Shown here one piece after another: positions 56,340 through 64,000 of a DNA stretch of 64,000 bases. The stretch lies in IMG/VR virus record IMGVR_UViG_3300025085_002722, positions 62,001 to 126,000 of that record. One strand, given 5' to 3'. Source of the DNA: a virus. The notes under the pieces are model-generated. The model was not told the DNA's origin. It saw only the letters and a program-made list of their open reading frames with translations, and ran no database searches. The position numbers and the translations under genes are program-made. Numbering within the stretch: the stretch's first letter is position 1; each line of letters begins with the position of its first letter.

Positions 56340-57140
56340 ATGGCAGGCAAACTATGGATCATAGGTGACAGTTTCTGGACTAGATGTATTCAACGAGACA
56401 CCAATTACCGTTTGCCTGGTGCTTCATGGGTAGACACCTTTGCAACTGAATGTCAACTAGATTTCAACTGGAGCAACAGTTGGAGTCACCCTGGTGCAAG
56501 TAATGACTGGAATCTGTATGGTTTAGACTGTATAACAAAAAATCCACAGTTTAACTGCAACACAGACACCATACTGTTTGGTATAACCACTGTGGACCGT
56601 TGGGTAACATCAGGTAGGTCAGACACACACTTTGATGTACACAATGGCGAACGTAACCTTGTTGAAAAGAACATACACATAACCAACAGAGACATGATGT
56701 TGATGCTAGAGCAAAATCGCAGTAGTGATATGTTATACACAGAAGCAATGACACACAACTGGGAGTTGCCATTACTACACTCAGCAATAGATTACGACAT
56801 ACTGAACTACGATGCGGCATGGCATCATTGGCGTCATTGCAGTCACATAGATAACTGTGTTACCAGTGCAAAACATCGTGGCATAGACATAGTGTTACAT
56901 CGTGGCTGTTTAAACTGGTGGGATATATGGACAGAACAAACCAGTTCACAGTTAGAAGAATTCACAGAACCGCTGACAGATCCGCTGTATGATTGGCAAA
57001 ACACAGAACTGTGGGATATGCCAAGTTTCACCCTGGGCATTACCCATCATGAGGATATATACAAGTACAGCAATCACATGAGCCCAGCAGGAGCAAAAAT
57101 ATATGGCGAAGCATTCGCACAATGGTGGAACAACAGATGA
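56340..57140 (+). CDS. SGNH-like GDSF protein, 266 aa
   Basis: KLWIIGDSFWTRC (block I GDS, nucleophile Ser), HPGASNDWNLYG (oxyanion Gly/Asn), LFGITTVDRW and SNHMSPAGAKIYGEAFAQW (Asp/His block V equivalent: NHMSPAG). Similar to the 57496 protein, so tandem paralogues around a small membrane gene. More CTG leucine codons than neighbours, suggesting a different origin. Could be an esterase acting on acylated glycans. Confidence 0.7.
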   Translation: MAGKLWIIGDSFWTRCIQRDTNYRLPGASWVDTFATECQLDFNWSNSWSHPGASNDWNLYGLDCITKNPQFNCNTDTILFGITTVDRWVTSGRSDTHFDVHNGERNLVEKNIHITNRDMMLMLEQNRSSDMLYTEAMTHNWELPLLHSAIDYDILNYDAAWHHWRHCSHIDNCVTSAKHRGIDIVLHRGCLNWWDIWTEQTSSQLEEFTEPLTDPLYDWQNTELWDMPSFTLGITHHEDIYKYSNHMSPAGAKIYGEAFAQWWNNR

Positions 57141-57499
57141 CTAGAACAGTAAAGCCACACTCAGAAAAATTAGACGATGTGATCATCGAAACGGCCAAGG
57201 GTCAAGAATTCACTGTGGGTGAGATCAAACACTCAAGTAGGATACAAAAGAGCGCCACACCCAAACAAGACCTTAGTTGGTATATCAAATGGACTGCCAG
57301 TACTTTTATACTGGCAAGTATGAGTATGCGAGGCATAGAAGGCTTTCAAATGTATGATCTCATACTGAGCCTTGTGGGTGTAGCAGGATGGATGTGGGTA
57401 GGCTTCTTGTGGAAAGACAGGGCACTTATACTGTTGAACGGTGTGGGTATTATACTGTTTATGCGTACACTACTGCAAGATTACCTGTTGATATCATGA
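57137..57499 (+). CDS. membrane protein, 120 aa
   Basis: Polar N-terminus (KPHSEKLDDVIIETAKGQEF), then three hydrophobic segments: WTASTFILASMSM, MYDLILSLVGVAGWMWVGFL and ALILLNGVGIILFM. A similar three-helix small membrane protein exists in marine phages (from memory). Overlaps both neighbouring GDSF genes by 4 nt (ATGA at each end), so the three are one unit. Confidence 0.7.
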   Translation: MTRTVKPHSEKLDDVIIETAKGQEFTVGEIKHSSRIQKSATPKQDLSWYIKWTASTFILASMSMRGIEGFQMYDLILSLVGVAGWMWVGFLWKDRALILLNGVGIILFMRTLLQDYLLIS

Positions 57500-58302
57500 G
57501 CAAACTGTGGATATTTGGCGACAGTTTCTGGAGCAGAAACACACTCACACCCAGGTATTCGCATAACACAGGCCAAGCAACAAACGTCAGTTATGATCAC
57601 TTCTGTGAAGTGTTTGCACAACACAGCAATTTGGATTTCAGTTGGGGGTCTACAGCATTAAGCAATCGCGGAGCAAGTAATGACATCATCATGTATTACT
57701 TTGACTGGGCAACACATCAACCCAATTTCAACATAGATCAAGACATTTGCATTGTGGGACTTACCACATTTGACAGACGTGCAACCAAACCTGTGCCCAA
57801 TGATATCACATGGGACTGGAACATTGGCATAGAAAATGTACGTGAACAGCGACTCAGCAGTACTAACCACGACAGCATGATGACTTTGTACAGGGAAAAA
57901 GGCAGTCAACGATATTCTGCAAACACAGAATACTTTATAAATCGCTGGAACAAAGAAAGCCTTGACACTGAAATGAATCACATGATATTCAATACTGATC
58001 CTGTTTGGGAAGAATACAAATTGTGTAACATGATAGATGGCATGATCACACACGCAAAACAAAGAGGTGTGAACGTGATACTACACGAAGGTTGTAGCAA
58101 ACTGTGGGCCAATAGATTAAACGTATCAGGCGATAGAGTAAATCAGTTACAGTCAACGTACAACTGGCACAACATGAGCGATGCACCTGGATTTGAAAAC
58201 TATGTTACCAAAGAAAGTGCGAAACAATATGTTAATCACATGAGTCCTGATGCTAATCGTGAATTAGGCGAATGCCTTGCTGACTGGTATAAAAATCAAT
58301 AA
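57496..58302 (+). CDS. SGNH-like GDSF protein, 268 aa
   Basis: KLWIFGDSFWSRN (block I), SNRGASNDIIMYYFDW, VGLTTFDRRA and VNHMSPDANRELGECLADW (His block). Paralogous to the 56340 protein along its length. Ends convergent with the minus-strand gene, overlapping it by 7 nt. Start at 57496 taken from the ATGA overlap. Confidence 0.7.
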   Translation: MSKLWIFGDSFWSRNTLTPRYSHNTGQATNVSYDHFCEVFAQHSNLDFSWGSTALSNRGASNDIIMYYFDWATHQPNFNIDQDICIVGLTTFDRRATKPVPNDITWDWNIGIENVREQRLSSTNHDSMMTLYREKGSQRYSANTEYFINRWNKESLDTEMNHMIFNTDPVWEEYKLCNMIDGMITHAKQRGVNVILHEGCSKLWANRLNVSGDRVNQLQSTYNWHNMSDAPGFENYVTKESAKQYVNHMSPDANRELGECLADWYKNQ

Positions 58303-59090
58303 AAAGGTTTTTTGCTGGATTCGTCGTGCAAGTCTCTATTGCCAATGTAACTGACTTTATTAAATCGTTTTGCACTATGTTTGTGTATGTGTTCTGCTAA
58401 CACGTCGGTCATCATCTCTGTGGGTATATTATCTTTGCTCATTAAACCCTTGTCCTGCAACAGTTCATACTGTTTGAATTTTTCCATAATCATTGTGATT
58501 ACTTTATGCTCATTGGGGTCAATCTTGCTGTTTAAAAATATTCTATCTCGATCATCACTGAAAGGTGAACTCATATAGTCTTCATCTACAAATTTACACC
58601 AACTGCCCACTATTGATAAACCATGTTTATCACTGTTATCATCTGCTATTTGTTCGATCAATTTATGACCTATATCTGTGCTACCACCAACCACATACCA
58701 TTGTGAATTACTTGACGTTTCCTCCTTGCTACACGCAGGTAATCTTTCCTTAGATAAAATACTCAGTCTTTTTAAAACGTTCAGCACAGAGCGTCTGTGT
58801 GCGTCTAAGATACCGGTTTTAGGTATATCAAAGTCACGAAATGTGTTTCCTAGCACAAATAATACTGTGATGTTACTTCGTGGATACATGCCTTTTAAAT
58901 CTAAGTTACGCAAGTAATTTTCTAATGCGTCTATAGATTCTTGTGGTGACTGCATAGGAAAACCCAAATTGGTTACATTGAAAAACTTTCTAAAACTGTT
59001 TTCTACACAAAGGTTACTGCTTGTAACAGCATCTATATAACTGCCCTGCGTCCATTCGTCTCCTGCTATTATCAGTTTAGGTTTATCCAT
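58296..59090 (-). CDS. possible divergent SGNH-like protein, 264 aa
   Basis: KLIIAGDEWTQGSYIDA resembles the GDSF block I with Ser replaced by Glu, and GGSTDIGHKLIEQ occurs mid-protein. FVLGNTFRDF is the middle strand. The missing Ser suggests a non-hydrolytic relative, or no relation at all. Overlaps its upstream neighbour by 8 nt. Confidence 0.45.
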   Translation of the reverse strand: MDKPKLIIAGDEWTQGSYIDAVTSSNLCVENSFRKFFNVTNLGFPMQSPQESIDALENYLRNLDLKGMYPRSNITVLFVLGNTFRDFDIPKTGILDAHRRSVLNVLKRLSILSKERLPACSKEETSSNSQWYVVGGSTDIGHKLIEQIADDNSDKHGLSIVGSWCKFVDEDYMSSPFSDDRDRIFLNSKIDPNEHKVITMIMEKFKQYELLQDKGLMSKDNIPTEMMTDVLAEHIHKHSAKRFNKVSYIGNRDLHDESSKKPFY

Positions 59091-59745
59091 TGTGTTCTAA
59101 TCTATTCCATAAACCCATAAGTGTATCTCCTTCATTGTAAATCAAAGTTAAGTGAGACTGTAACTCTAATAATAACTTATCGTTTTGCATAACAGTATGT
59201 ACACGAGTTGCTACATTCTTTGGGATATCAGTTGTCATATTAGTAACTGTTTTTTGACCTTTTAATCCTGGTATGGGTTTTGGTTCGCCAAACTTTCCTG
59301 GTCCGTTTGGAAAGAGTGGATCTGGTGAAAGAGGTGCTTTGCTTAATATGTTGTTGTGATTAATCTCCCAATTGGTTAAATGCAAAAACAGGCTGTCTGT
59401 AATTAAACTTTTTTTGTATATTGCTGATAACCATGTAGCATTTACTTTACGAGTTGAAGGCAAATTTGTATCTGGATCATTAGGAGCATCTGCAAGTGTG
59501 TCTAGCACACTACATGTCCAACGCATATTTAAATTAGGTATAATTATTTTTTTGTATCTCTCTAGATACTCTTCAAACTTATCCCAATCTGTATTTTCTT
59601 TTCTGCGTAATTCCACAATCATTCTTTTGATTGTATAGACACACATTGGTAATCCAAAATCTTTTTGCCATTCTTTTTTTAAATGTTTATCAATGTCATC
59701 AACTATTGGTTGATTTGCTGATATAATTTCTAAATTCTGATCCAC
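59083..59745 (-). CDS. hypothetical protein, 220 aa
   Basis: Charged helical protein (MDQNLEIISANQPIVDDIDK; KKEWQKDFGLPMCVYTIKRM) with a Pro/Gly-rich middle (SPDPLFPNGPGKFGEPKPIP). No motif recognised. Placed between the SGNH-like and B12-type radical SAM genes, 2 nt from the latter. Confidence 0.55.
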   Translation of the reverse strand: MDQNLEIISANQPIVDDIDKHLKKEWQKDFGLPMCVYTIKRMIVELRRKENTDWDKFEEYLERYKKIIIPNLNMRWTCSVLDTLADAPNDPDTNLPSTRKVNATWLSAIYKKSLITDSLFLHLTNWEINHNNILSKAPLSPDPLFPNGPGKFGEPKPIPGLKGQKTVTNMTTDIPKNVATRVHTVMQNDKLLLELQSHLTLIYNEGDTLMGLWNRLEHNG

Positions 59746-59747
59746 TG

Positions 59748-61271
59748 TTAGCCGCCGTGTTTCAAAATTGTTGATCTAATATAATTTTCTGTGTGCATCA
59801 TTCCTAACTGATATAGCCTATCTGGATCTTGATCTTTTGCTGTGTCAGGATGACTTTGGCCGCCTAATGCTTTGTCTTTTAGATATTCCCAATTAGTGTA
59901 TTCCATGAAATTACCAAACCCAAGTCTAGTAGATGTTTCTCTTCTAAATTTTTCTTTAAGAACAATTGACTCTTCTGATGTTATCCAATCGTTTTTCCAT
60001 TCGTGCATATGAGTAGTTTCTGCACCATCGGCTGTTACTGTAAATCCAAACTTCTCTGGATTTTTGCTAAAGTCACTTGCCCATGTGTCACCCGGATACG
60101 GTGCGCCAATGCCTACTTGATTAATGTATGTGTTATGCAACAACTGATGTTCAACTATGTAATCAAAGCCTGCTTGAATTTTTTCTTCGCTGTCATAAGT
60201 TAATCCTATCATAAAAGAACCAAACCTATATAAGTCAGGCACATTCTCTTTTAACAATCTAAGTGACTCTAAGTTTTTAGCACCACCTGTAATTTTTCTT
60301 ATGTTCTTACCGGCTTTGTTATCTAATGTTTCAATGCCAAAGAAAACACCTTTAAATCCTATTTCGGCCATTTGTTCTATTTGATATCTCTTTGCACTCA
60401 ACATGTCAAGTCTTGCGTAACCTGTGAACTCGGGTTGATAATCTAATTGTCTTACTGCGGTTAGTAAATTTTCATACTTCTGATCTACTTCATTAGTTGT
60501 TTCATCTGATAAATTAAAATGTTTTACTCCGTATCTGCTGTGTGCTTCACTTAAAAACTCTACTAAATTATCTACGCTCTGAAATTGTGTTGCTGATTTT
60601 TTAAATGGTGTATTACAAAAACTGCAATTAAATTTACACCCTACACCTAACTCAATTGTCAAGACATCACGTGGATTGAAAGAATCGCTATCATGTAATG
60701 CCATTACAATAGGTGGCTCTGGTATAACGTCTGGATTTTTTAATTTGTACCATATACTGTTATTGTGATCTGTTTCGTAGTAATGTTCGCTCATGTCTCC
60801 TTTGTTTAACCAAGTAGGAAACATTGTTAAACTTCTACCAATAAAGTATGCATCAATTAAATAAGGTAATTGTGTTTCAGCAGTAAATTCTTTTCTTTTT
60901 ACAGGCAACGGCCTATATAATCCGCCTGCCGCAACTCTAACATTATAGTTTTTTCTAACTGCTTCAATGATTTTAACTAAACGCGAATCACCTAAAACAG
61001 CATGATGCCCAATTGTTAAACTAAGGCCTATGACACCATCTGTACAACCTGAAAAATGTTTTTCCATTATCAACGTTAATCCAGAAACAAACTCTGGCTT
61101 TGCTAACCAATCGTTGATGTATTCTATATTAATAGTATCGTATCCGTTGTCTCGCATACATTGTGCTACCATGTGAGCCCCGGGTGCTCTAGCAGTATTT
61201 TTGCCTAAACGTGTTTCATGTCCGCCGGATGTGAGTGCCGCCGGTGCACTTAATACTATTGCTTTCTTCAT
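59748..61271 (-). CDS. B12-binding-type radical SAM protein, 507 aa
   Basis: The N-terminal half resembles a B12-binding Rossmann domain (KKAIVLSAPAAL; GVIGLSLTIGHH; NVRVAAGGLY). The radical SAM motif CKFNCSFC lies in LGVGCKFNCSFCNTPF, followed by FGIETLDNKAGKNIRKITGG and a TIM-barrel C-terminus. Members methylate or rearrange inactivated carbons. Substrate unknown. Late promoter 5 nt upstream on the minus strand. Confidence 0.85.
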   Translation of the reverse strand: MKKAIVLSAPAALTSGGHETRLGKNTARAPGAHMVAQCMRDNGYDTINIEYINDWLAKPEFVSGLTLIMEKHFSGCTDGVIGLSLTIGHHAVLGDSRLVKIIEAVRKNYNVRVAAGGLYRPLPVKRKEFTAETQLPYLIDAYFIGRSLTMFPTWLNKGDMSEHYYETDHNNSIWYKLKNPDVIPEPPIVMALHDSDSFNPRDVLTIELGVGCKFNCSFCNTPFKKSATQFQSVDNLVEFLSEAHSRYGVKHFNLSDETTNEVDQKYENLLTAVRQLDYQPEFTGYARLDMLSAKRYQIEQMAEIGFKGVFFGIETLDNKAGKNIRKITGGAKNLESLRLLKENVPDLYRFGSFMIGLTYDSEEKIQAGFDYIVEHQLLHNTYINQVGIGAPYPGDTWASDFSKNPEKFGFTVTADGAETTHMHEWKNDWITSEESIVLKEKFRRETSTRLGFGNFMEYTNWEYLKDKALGGQSHPDTAKDQDPDRLYQLGMMHTENYIRSTILKHGG

Positions 61272-61319
61272 GCAAGTATTTATCGTTGAGTATATTACAT
61301 TTCTATAAATACTTGCATG
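61269..61319. promoter_or_regulatory. divergent late promoters in a 15-bp inverted repeat
   Basis: Minus GATAAATA (61277-61284) and plus TATAAATA (61304-61311), each ending 5 nt before its ATG. The arms CATGCAAGTATTTAT (61269-61283) and ATAAATACTTGCATG (61305-61319) are perfect inverted repeats including both start codons. Confidence 0.85.
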
Positions 61320-61493
61320 TCAGTACAATCGCCATGTAAAGGAATTTGCAATTTAGATTTTGCAACTCACACGGTTTGTCAAGGCTGTGGTAGAAATGTA
61401 GACGATATTAGGAACTGGCGTATATACACTGATGAACAAAAACAAACAGCAGTTAATGAGGCAGAAATTAGATTGAGAGAAATAGAAGGATGA
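61317..61493 (+). CDS. DUF1289-type protein, 58 aa
   Basis: SPCKGICNLDFATHTVCQGC then GRNVDDIRNW: the DUF1289 pattern with four Cys (SPCxGxC...CxGCGR). Typical of small proteobacterial proteins, perhaps binding Fe-S or zinc. Leaderless start from the divergent promoter. ATGA overlap with the next gene. Confidence 0.85.
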   Translation: MSVQSPCKGICNLDFATHTVCQGCGRNVDDIRNWRIYTDEQKQTAVNEAEIRLREIEG

Positions 61494-62224
61494 AAGCATG
61501 GATAGTGGGCGACAGTTTCAGTACACCATGTGTAACCACAGACATATTTCCAGTTGACGAAGGATTACCTGATAATCAGGTTGTCAAAGACACAGAATGG
61601 GTTAAACAAGTTGTCGAAAATTTAGGCTATACTTATATGCCTGAATTAAATCTTTCTATGCAAGGTTGTAGCAATGATTATATATTACATAATATTGATT
61701 GGATATTAAACACTGACAGATTTGACAAACAAGAAGATTTACTTGTAATAGTACCTACTGCACCAGTTAGGTTTATGTATCGAGCCCAACCTGATTCATA
61801 TATAAATGGTAAAGGACATAAATTTGATTTTGCACTTAACCGCACACCGCATTTAAATACTGCTGGTTCTCATACTACTGGAATCAATACTATAGACGAG
61901 TATTCTGCAATATACCGAGATCAAGATTTTGAATATTATAAAACATTGAGTGTGTATGATAAAACATTGGGATTCCTAAATTTATATAACATAGACTATT
62001 TGTTCTGTAATGCATTTTGGTGCGACTACGAATATGGCGATAGCATTACAGGATACAGTCCACAGTTTATTAGTTTTGATTTTCCCAGATATGAAATAGG
62101 TTTCAATGCAGACTTAGAAGAATACAATCAACCTGTTGAAAATTTCTACAGTAATCATTTTACACACATAGGCAATAATGCTTATGCAAAAGCAATACTG
62201 GATTATATAAATGAAAGGAGTTGA
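61490..62224 (+). CDS. SGNH-like GDSF protein, 244 aa
   Basis: KAWIVGDSFSTPC (block I), MQGCSNDYILHNID (Gly/Asn block), LLVIVPTAPVRFM and SNHFTHIGNNAYAKAILDY (His block). Related to the 56340 and 57496 proteins and more weakly to 44103. Cytoplasmic, no signal peptide. Co-translated with the DUF1289 gene. Confidence 0.7.
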   Translation: MKAWIVGDSFSTPCVTTDIFPVDEGLPDNQVVKDTEWVKQVVENLGYTYMPELNLSMQGCSNDYILHNIDWILNTDRFDKQEDLLVIVPTAPVRFMYRAQPDSYINGKGHKFDFALNRTPHLNTAGSHTTGINTIDEYSAIYRDQDFEYYKTLSVYDKTLGFLNLYNIDYLFCNAFWCDYEYGDSITGYSPQFISFDFPRYEIGFNADLEEYNQPVENFYSNHFTHIGNNAYAKAILDYINERS

Positions 62225-62438
62225 GTTTTGGATACCTTCCGGAGGAGCCGGCATACCTGCAAAAATGAAAAGCGGACAGGTAAGCAGACACATGCGAGAG
62301 TGGTGTGAACGTTATAATGTTGAACCTGTAGACGTAATCAAAAGCAAAGGTGCACTCACATACTATTTTCTAAACACAGATATTCCAAAATTTGTATTGA
62401 CGTGGAACGGTGACTTTGCTTACAAACTCACAGAGTGA
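62211..62438 (+). CDS. hypothetical protein, 75 aa
   Basis: MKGVEFWIPSGGAGIPAKMK and onward with a Gly-rich turn and an aromatic end (TWNGDFAYKL). Similar short proteins may occur in marine phages; not certain. Overlaps the GDSF gene by 14 nt. A late promoter lies at its stop. Confidence 0.55.
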   Translation: MKGVEFWIPSGGAGIPAKMKSGQVSRHMREWCERYNVEPVDVIKSKGALTYYFLNTDIPKFVLTWNGDFAYKLTE

Positions 62439-62444
62439 TAAATA
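62437..62444 (+). promoter_or_regulatory. late promoter GATAAATA, 5 nt before ATG
   Basis: Overlaps the previous stop; ends 5 nt before ATG 62450. Confidence 0.8.
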
Positions 62445-62449
62445 CTGTT

Positions 62450-63529
62450 ATGAGACTAAATGAATTAAAAGGTGATCAAAGAGAACGAGTCGAAGCAATT
62501 TATGATAAGTTGAATGATATATTCTATAAAAAAATTGCTCCTGCTATGAAAGAGTTAGGAAATTACTATGCTCAACAATATCCTAAACCAACGTGGATTG
62601 CTTATACAAAAAATTTAGAATCAGTAATTAAAGGCTGGCAAACATTACAAAAATTAATAATTGATCAAACTAATGTTACACGCAAACAAGAACCTGCTTA
62701 TAGATTTCCAGCAGTTGTCATTGATACTTTAACAAAAAGTCATGCACAAATGGTTAAGAATGCTAGACTAACAGCAAGTGATATCAATATGAATAAATCC
62801 ACTGCTGGTAGATTAATGTATACTGATGATCCTAATGATCAAATTCTTAATGACGTACGAAATAAAATTAATGAATTAGTAACAGCATTAAGAGGTAGTT
62901 TTCCAACTAAACAAAAATGGAGTAAACTATTAGACTTACCCAAAGGAACACAAACTATAGTAGATCCTGTTGAACCGGCTGAACCAGGTACAGACATTAG
63001 TACTGATGTTAAACTTAAACAAATACCAAACCTGCATCCAATGGGAACTATTGACGGTGAACTTATTCGTAAAGGTCAAGAAAAGACAGCAGGTGATTTA
63101 GAAAAGTTTGGGCAAATTATAGACGGCGAGTGGGAAGTCATAGACAACACTATGAAACAATTACCTGACCTAAGACCAAAACAGTTACTAGATATGAGAC
63201 CTAAACCAGGTGACTATGTTATGTGGACTGGTGGTGCAAGGAGTAGTAGACCCAATCAACCAAACTACGGTAAAGTAGTTAGTGTTAGAGATAACGGTGT
63301 ATTAAATATTACCAGTGTTAACCAACAACCTAATCCTAGTAGGCAAGGCAGAGAATTTGGCTTGAATCCTACCAGCATACAAAAAGTCCTTAAACAAGCA
63401 GATGCACAAAAATTAATGCCACAACAAGATCCAGACAAATACAGAAAAGGCAATGCGTTCAAACAAGGAATAAAAAAAGTAGCAAGTACCAACCAAGGAT
63501 ACAAGTACAAAGGTAACCAAAACGTCTAA
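62450..63529 (+). CDS. virion-type or packaged protein, 359 aa
   Basis: MRLNELKGDQRERVEAIYDK opens with a short leader (LNE fits the [IL]xE cleavage rule). Helical N-terminal half, Pro-rich linker (DPVEPAEPGTD), then a PGDYVMWTGGARSSRPNQPN segment and a KVVSVRDNGVLNITSV beta segment near the C-terminus. Start chosen by the 5-nt promoter rule. Function unknown; convergent with the next gene by a 4-nt overlap. Confidence 0.55.
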   Translation: MRLNELKGDQRERVEAIYDKLNDIFYKKIAPAMKELGNYYAQQYPKPTWIAYTKNLESVIKGWQTLQKLIIDQTNVTRKQEPAYRFPAVVIDTLTKSHAQMVKNARLTASDINMNKSTAGRLMYTDDPNDQILNDVRNKINELVTALRGSFPTKQKWSKLLDLPKGTQTIVDPVEPAEPGTDISTDVKLKQIPNLHPMGTIDGELIRKGQEKTAGDLEKFGQIIDGEWEVIDNTMKQLPDLRPKQLLDMRPKPGDYVMWTGGARSSRPNQPNYGKVVSVRDNGVLNITSVNQQPNPSRQGREFGLNPTSIQKVLKQADAQKLMPQQDPDKYRKGNAFKQGIKKVASTNQGYKYKGNQNV

Positions 63530-63780
63530 TAGATTTTTCTAATCATATAATCAAAAGGCTGTACAGTTCTAATTTCAAATGCTTTGCCATCTAACTCTAC
63601 ACCTTTAACATGTGTAGGAGTTCTTTTTGAAATACTTTTTAATAGAAATACTTTTTTGCTTTTAGGATTGGGTGTTAGATTGCCCTCAGCATCTTCTCGT
63701 GTACCGCCATCAAACCACACAGTTAATTCAAACTCTTCTTTGATTAATGTGTTCCACCAATTAATTATTGCTCTGATCAT
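63526..63780 (-). CDS. conserved-type phage protein, 84 aa
   Basis: FELTVWFDGGTREDAEGNLT, then KSKKVFLLKSISKRTPTHVK and FEIRTVQPFDYMIRKIY. The PFDYxxRKIY ending resembles a small marine T4-like phage protein (from memory). A compact beta protein of unknown role. Leaderless start from a late promoter. Confidence 0.75.
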   Translation of the reverse strand: MIRAIINWWNTLIKEEFELTVWFDGGTREDAEGNLTPNPKSKKVFLLKSISKRTPTHVKGVELDGKAFEIRTVQPFDYMIRKIY

Positions 63781-63785
63781 AATAC

Positions 63786-63793
63786 TATTTATG
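63786..63793 (-). promoter_or_regulatory. late promoter CATAAATA (minus), 5 nt before ATG
   Basis: Ends 5 nt before ATG 63780 on the minus strand. Confidence 0.8.
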
Positions 63794-64000
63794 ATACCGA
63801 TATCGGTTTATTAGTAATCGATTCTATATAGCAATATTTAAGAAATGCAGGATAAGGCATTTTGGCATTCCAACTTTGACATGTATCGTTCATATTGGTA
63901 CATGTAATATTAAAATCTTTATCGAATCCTACTTCCCAAATAATATCACCATAGTAATGCTTTTCTTTTATGTAATCAGGAATAGGATCACGCAAGTCTA
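63789..64000 (-). CDS. partial hypothetical protein, 5' end outside window
   Basis: The frame is open to the right window edge (DLRDPIPDYIKEKHYYG and onward) and ends ITNKPISVS. Two Cys in ITCTNMNDTCQSW may form a disulfide. No start codon is certain. Not recognised. Confidence 0.5.
   Translation of the reverse strand, partial: DLRDPIPDYIKEKHYYGDIIWEVGFDKDFNITCTNMNDTCQSWNAKMPYPAFLKYCYIESITNKPISVS

Noticed and set aside
1-64000. Integrase, transposase, att site or prophage signs
   Set aside because: No recombinase motif, insertion sequence ends or duplicated target sites were seen; the layout fits a lytic T4-like phage.
1-64000. Host chromosome origin of the SUF and ribosomal genes
   Set aside because: They are embedded among phage-type genes on both sides, with phage-like overlaps and promoters, so host contamination looks unlikely, although assembly checks were not possible here.

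Overview
The window reads as part of a large, AT-rich, T4-like marine myovirus genome. The evidence is tightly packed genes with many 4-bp ATGA overlaps, T4-type late promoters (NATAAATA) on both strands, one tRNA-Thr gene, virion-type proteins resembling those of marine T4-like (cyanophage or pelagiphage type) phages, and phage-style auxiliary genes (Hsp20, ClpS, peptide deformylase, UV endonuclease, glutaredoxin, 2OG-Fe oxygenases). No photosynthesis gene is present. The bL33 and SUF gene types point to a Gram-negative, possibly alphaproteobacterial host (inference). No terminase, major capsid, portal or replication gene lies in the window, so this is a structural-periphery plus accessory part of the genome.

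Layout. 1-9 kb: small membrane ORFs, tRNA-Thr, glycosyltransferases, ribosomal protein bL33, gamma-glutamylcyclotransferase, peptide deformylase, a methyltransferase, a GH6-type glycoside hydrolase, two oxygenases and a 7Fe ferredoxin. 9-22 kb: virion-type genes, partly on the minus strand, several sharing an LxxLAG[IL]xE peptide, plus three more oxygenases. 22-31 kb: paralogous glycosyltransferase-like proteins, UvsE, a SleB-type lysin with signal peptide, a thermonuclease and a QueD-like protein. 31-50 kb: a long sigma70-promoted host-takeover region with a membrane/coiled-coil protein, ClpX, bS21, cytochrome c, bacterioferritin, a sulfotransferase, a VCBS lipoprotein, Hsp20, ClpS, a SufB-C-D-S-SufT set (with an SGNH-like gene between sufB and sufC) and a peroxiredoxin. 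50-56 kb: a nonulosonic-acid-type sugar cassette (NeuA-like, NeuB-like, GT, Gfo/Idh/MocA, SDR, radical SAM, oxygenase). 56-64 kb: a family of GDSF-type SGNH-like proteins, a B12-type radical SAM protein and further phage hypotheticals.

How they may work together (inference). The middle block looks like a package for rebuilding host proteostasis and iron/redox chemistry: ClpX that keeps the ClpP-docking IGF tripeptide, ClpS, Hsp20, two ribosomal proteins, Fe-S cluster assembly, iron storage, ferredoxin, cytochrome c, peroxiredoxin and glutaredoxin. Iron-dependent client enzymes (six oxygenases, three radical SAM proteins, ferredoxin) are abundant in the same window and could explain why a phage would carry its own SUF scaffold.

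Two regulatory patterns stand out. In 16 places the late promoter ends exactly 5 (14 cases) or 6 (2 cases) nucleotides before a start codon, which by T4 geometry would give leaderless late mRNAs. Two genes are split at A9/A10 runs in a way that a single extra A (transcriptional slippage or assembly error) or a -1 ribosomal frameshift would repair.
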